Shown: positions 7,335 through 16,752, numbered from the stretch's first letter. The stretch: DNA of 64,000 nucleotides from Gemmata massiliana (GCA_000531095.1 HG799474.1:1-64000), one strand, 5' to 3'. Numbers and translations are program-made. Notes: generated by a model not told the origin, from the sequence alone.

Positions 7335-10100
7335 ATGAAGGGACACCGCGTGTTCAGCGGGCGAGCGATAATTTGGGCCGGGCTGGTAATTTCCGCGCTC
7401 CTGGCGAGCGCACCGGCGACCCGCGCACAGCCGGTTCCGCCCGTGCGCCCCACGGTGCGGTTCCCGGACGACCCGGCGGCGGGCACGTTTTCGCTACCGA
7501 CCGACGGACTAATGTCCCCGGTCCAGCCGGTGCCCCCGCGCACCGCGTACCAGCCGCCCCGCGACACCGGTTCCCCCTACGAACCGGACCCGCTCCCCAA
7601 CGGCGCGGTGATCCCCACCCCGCAATCGAAGAAGCGGTACGGCAAGGTCATGCCGCGGTACGCGGCGACCACCTACAACGCGGACAAGGTCAAGCTCGAG
7701 GACGGGACCGAGCGCATCCTGTTCACCGGCGGGGTCATCATCAACATCTCCAGCGAGGACGGGGACCAAACGACCGAGTTCGCGACCGACGAAGCGGTGA
7801 TGTGGCTCCGGAACAAAACTCAGGACGAGAAGGACGGGTTCGCCACCGGCGGGGACGGCCAAACCGAGGTCGAAGTTTACCTGTCGGGCAACGTGATCGT
7901 TCGCACGACCAAGGGGGACAAGGACAAAAAAAAGCCCGCCGTGACGCAGACGCTCCGAGCCGTTCAGGTGTACTACGACGCGACGCAGAACCGCGCGGTC
8001 GCGCTCCGGGCCGACCTCGAAATGGCGCTCCCGAGCGTCCCCGACGCCTTCCACTTGAGGGGCGAAGAGGTGCGCCGGCTGGACCTGGAGAACTGGGAGA
8101 TCCTGAACGGTACGTCGAACGCGAGCAAGTTGCCCAGTGACCCCGGGTTGCGGCTCGATTCGCAGCGCTTCACGCTGAGCCAGCGCCGGATCGTGCTGCG
8201 GAACATTTTCGGGTTCCCGATCCGCGACATCCGGACCGGCGAGCCGATCGAGGGCCAGGAGCAGATCGTTACGGGCACGAACGTGGTCACCCGGCTCGGC
8301 GGCCTCCCGGTGTTCTACCTGCCCAAAATGCGGTTCGACGCGACCGACCCGCTCGGCCCGGTCACCGGGCTGGGGTTCAGCCAGAACCGGATCTTCGGGT
8401 CGCAGTTCTACTCGTCGTTCGACATCTACGAACTGCTCGCGCTGCGCCCGCCCCCGGGTCACAGTTGGCGCCTCAACCTGGACTACTTGAGCCGGCGCGG
8501 GCTCGCGGGCGGCACCGACTACACGTACCGCCTCCCGGAGTCCGAACCGGGCATTCCGCTCGGCGCCGGCCTCATCAAACTGTACGGCCTCCAGGATGAC
8601 GGGCTGGACATCCTCGGCGGCCCGCGCGGGACCGAGCCGGCCCAGCCGTCGTTCCGCGGGCGCGCCCTGTGGCGGCACCAGCAAGAAGTCATGGAGGGGA
8701 CGTACTTCCAGGGGCAGTTTGCGTACCTGAGCGACAAGAACTTCCTGGAGCAGTACTACAAGAACGAATTCGACATGGGTCCGAACCAGGAGACGTTCGC
8801 GTACCTCACCTGGCAGCGCCGCAACTTCGGGGCGTCCGCGCTGGTCCAGGACCGGCTCAACCGCGAGTGGGTGAGCACGACGAACTGGCTCCCGCGCGTC
8901 GACGGGCACCTGCTCGGGCAGACGTTCCTGGACGACCTGTTCGTGTACAGCGCGCGGGCGAGCGCGGGCTACGCCCAGGCGCGCCCCACCGAGATCGCCC
9001 CGTTCGCGCTCCTGCCCACCGAGCGCCGGGTCGACACCGGTCGGTTCGACTTGTGGCAAGAACTGAGCGTCCCGTTCGCCCTCGGCCCGGTGAAGCTGGC
9101 GCCCTACGGCGTTCTGGACCTGACCGAGTACACCAGCGACGTCAACGGCAACGAGGTCGGGCGCGTGTACGGCGGGGGCGGTACCCGGGCGAGCCTGCCG
9201 TTCTCGCGGATCTACGGCGACGTGAGCAGCGAGCTGCTGAACCTGCGCGGGCTGAACCACAAGGTCGTGTTCGGTGGGAACTACCTGTACGCCCGCTCGA
9301 ACGAGCCGTACACGCGGTTCCCGATGCTCGACCGGCTCAACGACGACGCGGTGGACCAGGCGTACCGCAACATCCGCCCGATCCAGTCGCAGCTCGTGCC
9401 CGGGGCGGACGGGCTGGCGCTCATGAACTCGCCGATCTTCAACCCGCAACTGTACGCGATCCGGCGCCTCGTGGAGAACCGCACCGACACGCTCGACAGC
9501 ATGAACGTGCTCCAGATGGACGTGCGGCAGCGGTTCCAGACGAAGCGCGGGTACCCGGGGATGGAGCACACGGTCGACTTCCTCACGTTCGACGTGTCCG
9601 CGTCGTACTTCCCGGACGCCAAGCGCGACAACTTCGGGAACCCGTTCTCGTTCCTCGAGTACGGCACCGTGTGGAACCTCGGGGACCGCACCTCGCTGGT
9701 GTCGAACGGGTGGTTCGAGCCGTATGAGGGCGGGAGCCGGTACTGGAACGCGGGCGTGTACGTGAACCGCACGGACCGCACCAACGTGTACCTCGGGTAC
9801 CGCCAAACGGACCCGATCAACAGCAAGGCGGTGGTGCTGACGATGGGGTACCAGATGAGCCCCCGGTACTACATGAACTTGGGCGCGAGCTACGACTTCG
9901 GGCTCCAGCAGGCCCTCTCGAACACGTTCACCCTGACGCGCACGGGCGCCGACCTGACGGTCACGGTCGGGTTCACTTACAACGCCTTCGTGAACAACTT
10001 CGGGTTCCAGTTCCTCGTGATACCGAACCTGGCCTCGGCCCTGGGCGGCCGGTTCGCGGGCACGCCGATCAGCAACCAGCAGCTCAACAGTCGGCGGTAA
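7335..10100 (+). CDS. lptD: LptD-like outer-membrane LPS-assembly protein
   Basis: A 921-residue protein from the ATG at 7335; an in-frame GTG lies 18 bases upstream but adds only charged residues before the signal peptide. Residues 1-30 (GRAIIWAGLVISALLASAPA) form the signal. The next 250 residues resemble the OstA/LptA-like periplasmic jellyroll (YNADKVKLEDGTERILFTGG, SGNVIVRTTKGDK). The remaining part is rich in amphipathic aromatic strands, as in the large LptD barrel (LNLDYLSRRGLAGGTDYTYR, FDLWQELSVPF). By family knowledge LptD inserts lipopolysaccharide into the outer leaflet together with LptE; no LptE is visible here. Planctomycete LptD is divergent, so the family call is good but the exact substrate is inferred. 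Confidence 0.75.
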   Translation: MKGHRVFSGRAIIWAGLVISALLASAPATRAQPVPPVRPTVRFPDDPAAGTFSLPTDGLMSPVQPVPPRTAYQPPRDTGSPYEPDPLPNGAVIPTPQSKKRYGKVMPRYAATTYNADKVKLEDGTERILFTGGVIINISSEDGDQTTEFATDEAVMWLRNKTQDEKDGFATGGDGQTEVEVYLSGNVIVRTTKGDKDKKKPAVTQTLRAVQVYYDATQNRAVALRADLEMALPSVPDAFHLRGEEVRRLDLENWEILNGTSNASKLPSDPGLRLDSQRFTLSQRRIVLRNIFGFPIRDIRTGEPIEGQEQIVTGTNVVTRLGGLPVFYLPKMRFDATDPLGPVTGLGFSQNRIFGSQFYSSFDIYELLALRPPPGHSWRLNLDYLSRRGLAGGTDYTYRLPESEPGIPLGAGLIKLYGLQDDGLDILGGPRGTEPAQPSFRGRALWRHQQEVMEGTYFQGQFAYLSDKNFLEQYYKNEFDMGPNQETFAYLTWQRRNFGASALVQDRLNREWVSTTNWLPRVDGHLLGQTFLDDLFVYSARASAGYAQARPTEIAPFALLPTERRVDTGRFDLWQELSVPFALGPVKLAPYGVLDLTEYTSDVNGNEVGRVYGGGGTRASLPFSRIYGDVSSELLNLRGLNHKVVFGGNYLYARSNEPYTRFPMLDRLNDDAVDQAYRNIRPIQSQLVPGADGLALMNSPIFNPQLYAIRRLVENRTDTLDSMNVLQMDVRQRFQTKRGYPGMEHTVDFLTFDVSASYFPDAKRDNFGNPFSFLEYGTVWNLGDRTSLVSNGWFEPYEGGSRYWNAGVYVNRTDRTNVYLGYRQTDPINSKAVVLTMGYQMSPRYYMNLGASYDFGLQQALSNTFTLTRTGADLTVTVGFTYNAFVNNFGFQFLVIPNLASALGGRFAGTPISNQQLNSRR

Positions 10101-10108
10101 CGGAAAAG

Positions 10109-10298
10109 TTTCAGAGTTCCAGAGTTCCAGAGTTCCAGAGTTCCAGAGTTCCAGAGTTCCAGAGTTCGTGGCCCATTCGGTTCGCCGCGCTCGAATCGCG
10201 GAACGTAAAGTTCGGAAGTGGGTTCTGTTTTTGAACCTCTGGAACTTTTGGAACGTGGAACTCTGAAACTTCATACTTGGAACTCTGGAACTCTGAAA
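10109..10298. repeat. 8-bp tandem repeat plus 20-bp inverted repeat
   Basis: Seven consecutive copies of AGAGTTCC run from 10113 to 10168 (the last ends in G). A 20-base arm at the start (10109-10128) is repeated perfectly inverted at 10279-10298, and a shorter copy of GGAACTCTGAAA lies at 10257-10268. The whole lptD-dgkA gap could fold into one long hairpin ending 12 bases before the dgkA start codon. Confidence 0.85.
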
Positions 10299-10309
10299 GT
10301 GGGGAACGC

Positions 10310-10732
10310 ATGCCCGCAAACCTGTGGAGCGCGCCCGGCGACGACCCGCCGCGGAAGAAGTCGCGCTTGTGGCGCGACAAGTTCCGTGAAGCGGTCCGCG
10401 GCGTGAAGCGCGGGGTGCGCGGGCACTCCAGTTTCTCCGTTCACTTCTTCTGTGCGGTCGTGGCGCTCGCGGCGGCCGTCGCGCTGGAGTGCGACTACCG
10501 GGAGTGGTGCCTCGTGATCGGGTGCATCGGCCTGGTCGTCACCGCGGAACTGTTCAACAGCTCCATCGAGACGCTGTTCCGCGGGCTGGACCAGGAGGCC
10601 CGGGACCGCGTGTACGGCTGTTTGGACATCGCGGCCGGGGCGGTGCTCGTGGCCGGTCTGTGCGCCGCGACCGTCGGGGCCGTCATCTTCGGCCGCAAAA
10701 TCCTCCTGCTGTTCCACTGGCTCCCGGCGTAA
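10310..10732 (+). CDS. dgkA: Diacylglycerol/undecaprenol kinase family membrane protein
   Basis: A 140-residue integral membrane kinase starting at the ATG at 10310 after a GGGGAACGC ribosome site. A basic cytoplasmic N-terminus (residues 1-40) leads into three hydrophobic helices. The family signature is present: [20 protein letters not shown], with the conserved Glu and Asn of the active site, then the third helix [17 protein letters not shown]. Family members phosphorylate diacylglycerol or undecaprenol at the inner membrane. The length fits. It lies between lptD and sdhB on one strand, but the hairpin repeat upstream suggests a separate transcript or altered translation. Which lipid is used cannot be told from sequence. 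Confidence 0.85.
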   Translation: MPANLWSAPGDDPPRKKSRLWRDKFREAVRGVKRGVRGHSSFSVHFFCAVVALAAAVALECDYREWCLVIGCIGLVVTAELFNSSIETLFRGLDQEARDRVYGCLDIAAGAVLVAGLCAATVGAVIFGRKILLLFHWLPA

Positions 10733-10794
10733 CCGCGAGACGCCCCGCGGTCCCGCGCGTAAAATACTCCCGAGACCACCCCACGGGACCGACG

Positions 10795-11547
10795 ATGAAA
10801 CTCACGCTCCACGTCTGGCGGCAGAAATCGCGCACGGCCGCGGGCCAAATGGTGCCCTACACCCTCGACGGCGTCAGCCCGGACATGTCGTTCCTCGAAA
10901 TGATGGACACGCTCAACGAGCAGTTGATCCGCAAGGGCGAGGAACCCGTCGCGTTCGACCACGACTGCCGCGAGGGGATCTGCGGCAGCTGCAACATGAT
11001 GATTAACGGGCTCGCGCACGGCCCGGAAAAGGGCACGACGACGTGCCAGTTGCACATGCGCAGCTTCGCCGACGGCGCCGAACTGTACATCGAGCCGTGG
11101 CGCGCCGGACCGTTCCCGGTGGTGAAGGATCTGGTTTGCGACCGCTCGGCGTTCGACCGGATCATTCAGAAGGGCGGGTTCGTCGGCGTGAACACCGGCG
11201 GCGCGCCGGACGGGAACTCGCTGCCGATCGCGAAGAAGGACCAGGACCGCGCGATGGACGCGGCCGCGTGCATCGGGTGCGGGGCGTGCGTGGCCGCGTG
11301 CCCGAACGCCTCGGCCATGCTGTTCCTCAGCGCGAAGGTGAGCCACCTGGCGCAACTGCCGCAGGGCCAGCCCGAGCGCAACGACCGGGTCCGCGCGATG
11401 GTGGCCCAGCACGACCGCGAGGGCTTCGGGCACTGCACGAACATCAACGAGTGCGAGGCCGCGTGCCCGAAGGACATCAGCGTCGAGCACATCGCGCAGC
11501 TCAACCGCGACTTCATCGCGAGCACCGTGAGCGCCGTGGTGAAGTAG
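10795..11547 (+). CDS. sdhB: Succinate dehydrogenase/fumarate reductase iron-sulfur subunit
   Basis: A 250-residue protein from the ATG at 10795. The 2Fe-2S ferredoxin domain carries [15 protein letters not shown] and the later TTTCQLHM. The 4Fe-4S and 3Fe-4S cluster motifs are [13 protein letters not shown] and [12 protein letters not shown]. It transfers electrons from the SdhA flavin to the membrane quinone in the TCA cycle. The sequence type (longer linker, FGHCTN) resembles the Bacteroidetes/Bacillus branch rather than E. coli. Neither sdhA nor sdhC is adjacent: the next gene faces the other way beyond a palindromic element and the upstream neighbour is dgkA. The partners are either elsewhere or outside the window. 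Confidence 0.93.
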   Translation: MKLTLHVWRQKSRTAAGQMVPYTLDGVSPDMSFLEMMDTLNEQLIRKGEEPVAFDHDCREGICGSCNMMINGLAHGPEKGTTTCQLHMRSFADGAELYIEPWRAGPFPVVKDLVCDRSAFDRIIQKGGFVGVNTGGAPDGNSLPIAKKDQDRAMDAAACIGCGACVAACPNASAMLFLSAKVSHLAQLPQGQPERNDRVRAMVAQHDREGFGHCTNINECEAACPKDISVEHIAQLNRDFIASTVSAVVK

Positions 11548-11568
11548 GGTCATCCGGTTCCGGATTGT

Positions 11569-11658
11569 AACGAGCCGCGACCGCGAGGGAGCGGGAGGCG
11601 CGGCCCGTACCGGATTATCCCAGGAAGTCTTGCCGCTCCCTCGCGGTCGCGGCTCGTT
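11569..11658. repeat. Dispersed palindromic element, short form
   Basis: A perfect 26-base inverted repeat (11569-11594 and 11633-11658, starting AACGAGCCGCGACC) with a 38-base centre. The same terminal arms bound the larger elements at 42950-43313 and 47525-47840. It lies in the convergent gap between sdhB and a TIGR02996 gene, so it can also serve as a bidirectional terminator. Confidence 0.85.
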
Positions 11659-11685
11659 CGACTGTTACGGTGGGCCGAAACGGGA

Positions 11686-12810
11686 TTAGCGCGCTGATCC
11701 CCCGCGGAGCGTGAATTGTTGGTCATTCGGGTCCGGCCCCACCGACCCGAACCGCTGCGTGAGAAGCTCCGCAATACCGGCACGCTCGGCGTTCGACGGG
11801 AACACGTCGAGCGTCGTAAGCGTTTGAAGGCACACCGATTCGGTCAAAACGCGCACGCCCGCCGCGCGGATCTCAATATTTCCCGCCAGATCCAATTGCA
11901 ACAACCCAGGCGCGCCCGTCCACGCGGCCAGCGCTTCGGCCGCTTTCGTCGTTAACCACATTCCCACCAACCCCAATTCGCGTAGGGCCGGGAGCCGGGC
12001 CGAGCGCACGAGCGCGGTGATGAGTTCGTCCCCGTCTGGGAACCCGTTGGCGCTCAGGTCGAGCCGTTGCAACTTCTCGAACCGCCCCGGTCCGAACAGC
12101 CGATCGATCCCGTCCGCGGTGATGTCGTTCGAGGACAGGCTGAGTTCAATCAGTTGACCGGCAAGGGTCGATTCCCCCAGCACCTCCGCGCCCGCGTCGC
12201 CGATGTTGCCGCCATCGAACCGCAAGTGGACGAGTTGACGGCTCGCCGCGGACGAACACAACGCGCTCATCGCGTCCGGGCCGGCGAAAGAATAACCCCA
12301 ATGCAATTCAGTCAAATTGCCCGCGTGCGGGGATGCAACCAGGTTGGTAAACACTCGGCTGTTGTGAAAGAGCTGAAGCACCCCGATCCGACGAAAACAT
12401 TCGTCCCCGAAAAGCGATTCCAGTTCCTTCTCTGTGAGATTCGAGAACCAAAACGCCCAGGTGGGCGCGTGCGGGAGCAGATCGCGGAACACTTTGTGAA
12501 ACTTGTGGCTGTTCATGGGCCGAAGTGGGGGAGCAACGAACCCCCGCGCGAACGGGTACGCGCGCATCCGGTCCGGTAGCCCCCGCCGGAACATTTTTCG
12601 GTGCGCCTCCCAGAGCCCAGCCTCGCGCTTCTTCAGTACGGGCCACTGCGGATCGCTCTTGTCCGTTCTCGCGATCGTACACTGGAGCCGGATGAATTCG
12701 GCGCGCGCGGGTTGGCCATTTTCCTGGAGCCAGTCCGCGTAGATCAGGCGCACGGTATCGTCGTGCGGGTGCTCCCAGATCGCCGCGAGCAGCGCCTTCT
12801 CGTCGGACAT
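11686..12810 (-). CDS. TIGR02996 repeat-companion / LRR-like protein
   Basis: A 374-residue protein. Residues 1-45 are a TIGR02996 domain (SDEKALLAAIWEHPHDDTVR, YADWLQENGQPARAEFIRLQ). From about residue 150 a series of leucine-rich segments follows (LTELHWGYSFAG, LIELSLSSNDITADG, LQRLDLSANGFPDG, LRELGLVGMWLTTK, LLQLDLAGNIEI, LTTLDVF), giving a longer repeat array than in the 3-5 kb cluster. No signal peptide. It converges on sdhB. Function unknown; LRR arrays normally bind other proteins. Confidence 0.82.
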   Translation of the reverse strand: MSDEKALLAAIWEHPHDDTVRLIYADWLQENGQPARAEFIRLQCTIARTDKSDPQWPVLKKREAGLWEAHRKMFRRGLPDRMRAYPFARGFVAPPLRPMNSHKFHKVFRDLLPHAPTWAFWFSNLTEKELESLFGDECFRRIGVLQLFHNSRVFTNLVASPHAGNLTELHWGYSFAGPDAMSALCSSAASRQLVHLRFDGGNIGDAGAEVLGESTLAGQLIELSLSSNDITADGIDRLFGPGRFEKLQRLDLSANGFPDGDELITALVRSARLPALRELGLVGMWLTTKAAEALAAWTGAPGLLQLDLAGNIEIRAAGVRVLTESVCLQTLTTLDVFPSNAERAGIAELLTQRFGSVGPDPNDQQFTLRGGSAR

Positions 12811-12825
12811 AGTGCCTCACGCAAC

Positions 12826-12857
12826 GGGCCGCGCCGAGGAGGTTCCCGGCGCGGCCC
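12826..12857. terminator. GC-rich hairpin upstream of a TIGR02996 gene
   Basis: An 11-base perfect stem (12826-12836 with 12847-12857, GGGCCGCGCCG) and a 10-base loop. It precedes the start of the gene at 11686-12810, so it may be the terminator of a lost upstream gene or a leader hairpin. Confidence 0.4.
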
Positions 12858-13047
12858 ATCATAAATCCCAACAGCGAACGAAGCGAGCGAACCGCACCGG
12901 AATCAGCCCATCCACTCGGGGTGCTTGGCGATGTCACGCAAATCCCGCACCGAATCGCGCGTCACAAGTTTCAAGACCCACCACCAAAATTAATTTCGGC
13001 TCATGAGGCATCAGGGGTGAATCGGGTGTTTTCAGGTCGTAGGAGCG

Positions 13048-13142
13048 GTGGCTCATGAGGCGGTAGAGGTGGAGGTTTAGTGCAGGACGCTGTCGGGCAA
13101 CGAATTGCGACCAGCCTCCACCTCTACCGCCTCATGAGCCAC
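13048..13142. repeat. 28-bp perfect inverted repeat
   Basis: Arms at 13048-13075 and 13115-13142 are exact reverse complements (starting GTGGCTCATGAGGCGGTAG) around a 39-base centre. The core GGCTCATGAGGC also occurs just upstream at 12998-13009. The right arm ends at the base where similarity of the next gene to its family begins, so the element marks a break point. There is no transposase. Confidence 0.8.
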
Positions 13143-13696
13143 TCACGGACGAGCGAAGTCGGAGTGCCGTGGAGATTGCGGAAAAACATGTAGATGACTT
13201 GGTAAGTGATGATGAGGCAAATGATGCAATGCGGGCGGCGGACCAGGCGTGGCGTGACGCGGAGAAGAATACTCCCGATCGGATTGAAAATGCTGACCGT
13301 GCTGCGAATTGTGGTTGCTGGACTGCTTACTACACCGACTTCCCGGAATGGGCATCGCGAGAGGCGCGAACGGCTATGGTTTGGGAAAAAATCGAGCAAG
13401 GCATTGACCATCGCGTCGCCAACGGAGCTGAAGCGGCACAGCAAAGCATCCTACTGCGTGATATCTTCGGTAACCCCTTCCGCCCCGGCGCCGTTGATTC
13501 TTCTTGGCTCACGACAGACGTTCGCATTCTTGCCGAAGGTATTTACCAAGATCGTGTATTCGACCGAATGCTGATCCTTGCTGACGCACTTCAAGACGCT
13601 GGATGTGACAACGACGACATCCTAAACCACTGCCGGGGCGACGGGCCGCACGTTAGGGGGTGCTGGGTTGTGGACTTGCTGACGAACCGGAAATGA
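13142..13696 (+). pseudogene. 5'-truncated Gemmata paralogous protein
   Basis: The frame reads LTDERSRSAVEIAEKHVDDL at its start and LLRDIFGNPFRPGAVDSSWL, DRMLILADALQDAGCDNDD and GDGPHVRGCWVVDLL near its end. From memory this matches a large Gemmataceae family of unknown function whose members begin some 45 residues earlier with a segment ending in LLTDERSR. Here that N-terminus is missing and the palindrome at 13048-13142 stands in its place. A GTG at 13169 could start a 175-residue product, but no ribosome site is evident. Base composition is more AT-rich than the neighbours. I treat it as truncated, possibly dead. Confidence 0.6.
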
Positions 13697-13904
13697 TGAG
13701 CCTTATCTGTACGTTGATGGTCTTTTGGCGAGCCAAAGAAGACTTGCAAGTGCGCAAACCACAATTCACGTCTGTTTCAACTCGGGCACTATGCCGTTCG
13801 GAATTGTTTCGCAAGGCGCCGCTTGTTGCCGGCTTCCGTTGAACTCGCGAGCGGCACGAGTCTCCAGGTGTTCGCCCAGCAACTCGTGCCCCAATTCGAC
13901 CGCT

Positions 13905-14040
13905 TTAGCCTACGAAGATTTCGCCGGTGAAGCTCGGATCGAAGGCGAAGAAACTGCTCAGCTCCGCCGGCGTTTGACCGTCGAACCGCTTGACATGGCG
14001 CCGGCACCCGAACGAATATCGGGTGATAGGTTCACGATGC
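13905..14040 (-). pseudogene. Remnant of an FG-GAP-type surface protein
   Basis: On the minus strand one frame reads HVKRFDGQTP then AELSSFFAFDPSFTG and stops at 13905; the frame just upstream reads DIRSGAGA. Joined by a frameshift, these match the motif G-A-G-x-G-G-P-H-V-K-V-F-D-G...SFFAFDPSFTGGV that recurs in large planctomycete FG-GAP repeat proteins. The piece is about 45 codons with no start, so it is debris. The surrounding 13697-14122 shows no intact gene. Confidence 0.5.
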
Positions 14041-14122
14041 TCGGGCGCGAGGACGTGTGCTCTCATACCCGAGACACGCTAGACCGAAAATCAATCACTG
14101 ACCCTGTCCCCGAGCCTGCACG

Positions 14123-14563
14123 TCACTGCAAGTCGATGTCGTGCGTGTTGCTGCCCTTCTTGACGGCGAAACCCGGGATCGCGCCGGGGAGCGAATACTT
14201 CTTCGGAACGGCCGCGCCCTTGCTCGCTTCGGGCATGCCGGGCATCGAGGCCGTGCGCCCGACCACTTTCACCGGTCCCGAACCCGTGACGATGATCTTG
14301 GCGTCGCCGGGCGGGACTTCGTTGACAGTGTAGGTGCCATCGGCGTTCACGATGGAACTCGATTCCTTGCCGTCCGCGCCGATGAATTTGATGAGCGTGC
14401 CCGATGCTGGCGCGGCGCCTTTCACCGTGAGCTTGCCCGTCACCGTGCCCTTGTCGCCGGACGTCCCGCAGCCGGTCAGCGCGAGGGCAACACAAAGCAG
14501 GCCCGTTACGGGCAGCCAGCGGTTCGTGAATGAGCACTTCGGCAGAGTTTCGATGTGGGACAT
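14123..14563 (-). CDS. Small lipoprotein with carboxypeptidase-regulatory-like domain
   Basis: A 146-residue protein from the ATG at 14563, preceded by AGGAACCC. A lipobox ends the signal (LLCVALALTGC, about residue 31), so the mature protein should be lipid-anchored. The body follows the planctomycete pattern: GTVTGKLTVKGAAPASGTLI, then NADGTYTVNEVPPGDAKIIV, a beta-sandwich of the CarboxypepD_reg type. It lies downstream of a DUF1559 gene with a hairpin between, exactly as in the second module at 16760-18244. Binding partner unknown; an association with the DUF1559 pseudopilin is inferred from this repeated pairing. Confidence 0.8.
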   Translation of the reverse strand: MSHIETLPKCSFTNRWLPVTGLLCVALALTGCGTSGDKGTVTGKLTVKGAAPASGTLIKFIGADGKESSSIVNADGTYTVNEVPPGDAKIIVTGSGPVKVVGRTASMPGMPEASKGAAVPKKYSLPGAIPGFAVKKGSNTHDIDLQ

Positions 14564-14606
14564 GGGTTCCTGATTGGTGGGAGAAAACGAACCGGTTCGG
14601 GAAACG

Positions 14607-14626
14607 CCCGCCCTGGTTGGGGCGGG
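14607..14626 (-). terminator. Intercistronic hairpin, DUF1559 to lipoprotein
   Basis: Stem CCCGCCC (14607-14613) with GGGCGGG (14620-14626) and a six-base loop, between the stop of the DUF1559 gene and the lipoprotein start. A hairpin stands at the same place in the paralogous module (17363-17397), suggesting attenuation or mRNA processing rather than chance. Confidence 0.5.
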
Positions 14627-14650
14627 TGGAAGATCGTGCAATTGGCGCTC

Positions 14651-15604
<954 letters not shown>

Positions 15605-15733
15605 GGAGAGACTCCCTCGGTTGAACCAAGTGGCAGAAGGAACGGACTCAATAACCTCGCGGCGCGCGACTACCGCTGTTTGCGCAACGGACCCACTCGC
15701 GCCGCACGAACCGGCTCGAACACGTGATTCGGG

Positions 15734-15778
15734 CGCCAACCCGGTTCCGGGGGCTCTGGCCCCGGAACCGGGTTGGCG
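15734..15778. terminator. 19-bp perfect hairpin upstream of a DUF1559 gene
   Basis: Arms 15734-15752 and 15760-15778 (CGCCAACCCGGTTCCGGGG) are exact reverse complements with a seven-base loop. It lies 130 bases before the DUF1559 start on the minus strand, with no gene upstream for which it would be a terminator, so it may be a leader structure. Confidence 0.5.
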
Positions 15779-16107
15779 GTGTACCGCTACTGATTTGAAA
15801 ACACCCGGGGACCAAAAGTTCCGCGGATCGCACACAATAATTCAAAAGATAAAACTATGAGTGGCTGTTTGGTTTAATCACACATTCATTATTTGAATCG
15901 CCTCAGAATACACAGAGTGAACGTTTCACTCGTGGCTGGATCTTTCGATCGTGTTGGGCGATGTGTGTCCGATCTGCACAAGGGGTGCATACTTTCAAAA
16001 CGGTCCGTGTGCCGGGAAAAGACGCAAAATTCGGCTACACTTTTCGGGAACCGCGGCGGAATCCGACACGGGAGCCGCGCCGCACCACTCGTTCTTCCGG
16101 GTGAAAC
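15779..16107. other. Intergenic region without a gene
   Basis: The divergent gap between the DUF1559 gene and the PfpI-type gene. The part from 15830 to 15900 is conspicuously AT-rich compared with its surroundings and is the likeliest place for promoters of both genes, but I cannot pick out a convincing -35/-10 pair. Confidence 0.4.
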
Positions 16108-16656
16108 GTGAAAACTGTTCTCCTGCCAATCGGCGACGCGGCGGAAGTTCTGGACACCTACTACCCGCTGTTCCGGCTCCGCGAGGAGGGGTACGAGGTA
16201 CTCGTAGCGGGGCCGGAGAAGCGGGGCTACCACCTCGTGCTGCACGAGCGCCCGGACGGGTGGGACATCACGCAGGAGCGCCCGGGCTACACGCTCGCGG
16301 CCGAAATCGCGTTCCGCGACGTGGACCCCGGCGCGCTCGCGGGCATGGTGATTACCGGTGGGCGCGCCCCGGAGTACCTCCGGTACGACCCGGATCTCAT
16401 GCGCATCACGAAATCTCTGTTCGCGGCGAACAAGCCGGTCGCGAGCGTGTGCCACGGCATCGAGATCGTTGCCGCGGCCGACGTGATCCGCGGGCGCGAG
16501 GTGACGACGGTCGCGAAGTGTCGGTTCGATTGTGAATTTTCGGGCGGGATCTACGTGGACCGCGAGGTCGTGGTGAGCGGGAACCTCGTGACGTGCCGCA
16601 CGTGGCACGATAATCCGGCGTGGATGCGGGAATACCTGAAGCTCTTACGCGGGTGA
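16108..16656 (+). CDS. DJ-1/PfpI family protein
   Basis: A 182-residue protein starting at a GTG (16108). The DJ-1/PfpI fold is recognisable: N-terminal strand KTVLLPIGDAAEVLDTYYPL, EEGYEVLVAGPE with the conserved Glu region, and the nucleophile elbow ASVCHGIEIVAAADVIRGR, where Cys is the reactive residue followed by His. The family includes glyoxalases, chaperones, amidases and proteases, and the exact activity cannot be predicted here. It is flanked by two DUF1559/lipoprotein modules facing the other way, converging on the second across a bidirectional hairpin. No signal peptide, so cytoplasmic. Confidence 0.83.
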   Translation: MKTVLLPIGDAAEVLDTYYPLFRLREEGYEVLVAGPEKRGYHLVLHERPDGWDITQERPGYTLAAEIAFRDVDPGALAGMVITGGRAPEYLRYDPDLMRITKSLFAANKPVASVCHGIEIVAAADVIRGREVTTVAKCRFDCEFSGGIYVDREVVVSGNLVTCRTWHDNPAWMREYLKLLRG

Positions 16657-16725
16657 CGTGCAACGAGTCCGGGAACCATCGGCACCAAACGGGCGTCAAA
16701 AGGATGTGTGTGGTCGTGAAATGAA

Positions 16726-16752
16726 TCCGCCCCGGTAGTGCGCCGGGGCGGA
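16726..16752. terminator. Bidirectional hairpin between convergent genes
   Basis: Stem TCCGCCCCGG (16726-16735) with CCGGGGCGGA (16743-16752), seven-base loop. It lies between the PfpI-type gene and the oppositely oriented lipoprotein gene. Confidence 0.65.

Noticed and set aside
10113-10168. Tandem 8-bp repeats as a possible CRISPR or iteron array
   Set aside because: Units are contiguous without spacers, too short for CRISPR, and no replication gene is nearby.
7509-10319. A 936-codon open frame on the minus strand opposite the lptD-like gene
   Set aside because: Its product is Arg/Val/Glu-rich with no domain or start signal, and it mirrors the codon pattern of the real gene. High GC makes antisense frames long.
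13725-14333. A 202-codon plus-strand frame across the decay zone
   Set aside because: Composition is irregular, it runs antisense to the lipoprotein gene, and the minus strand instead shows FG-GAP debris.
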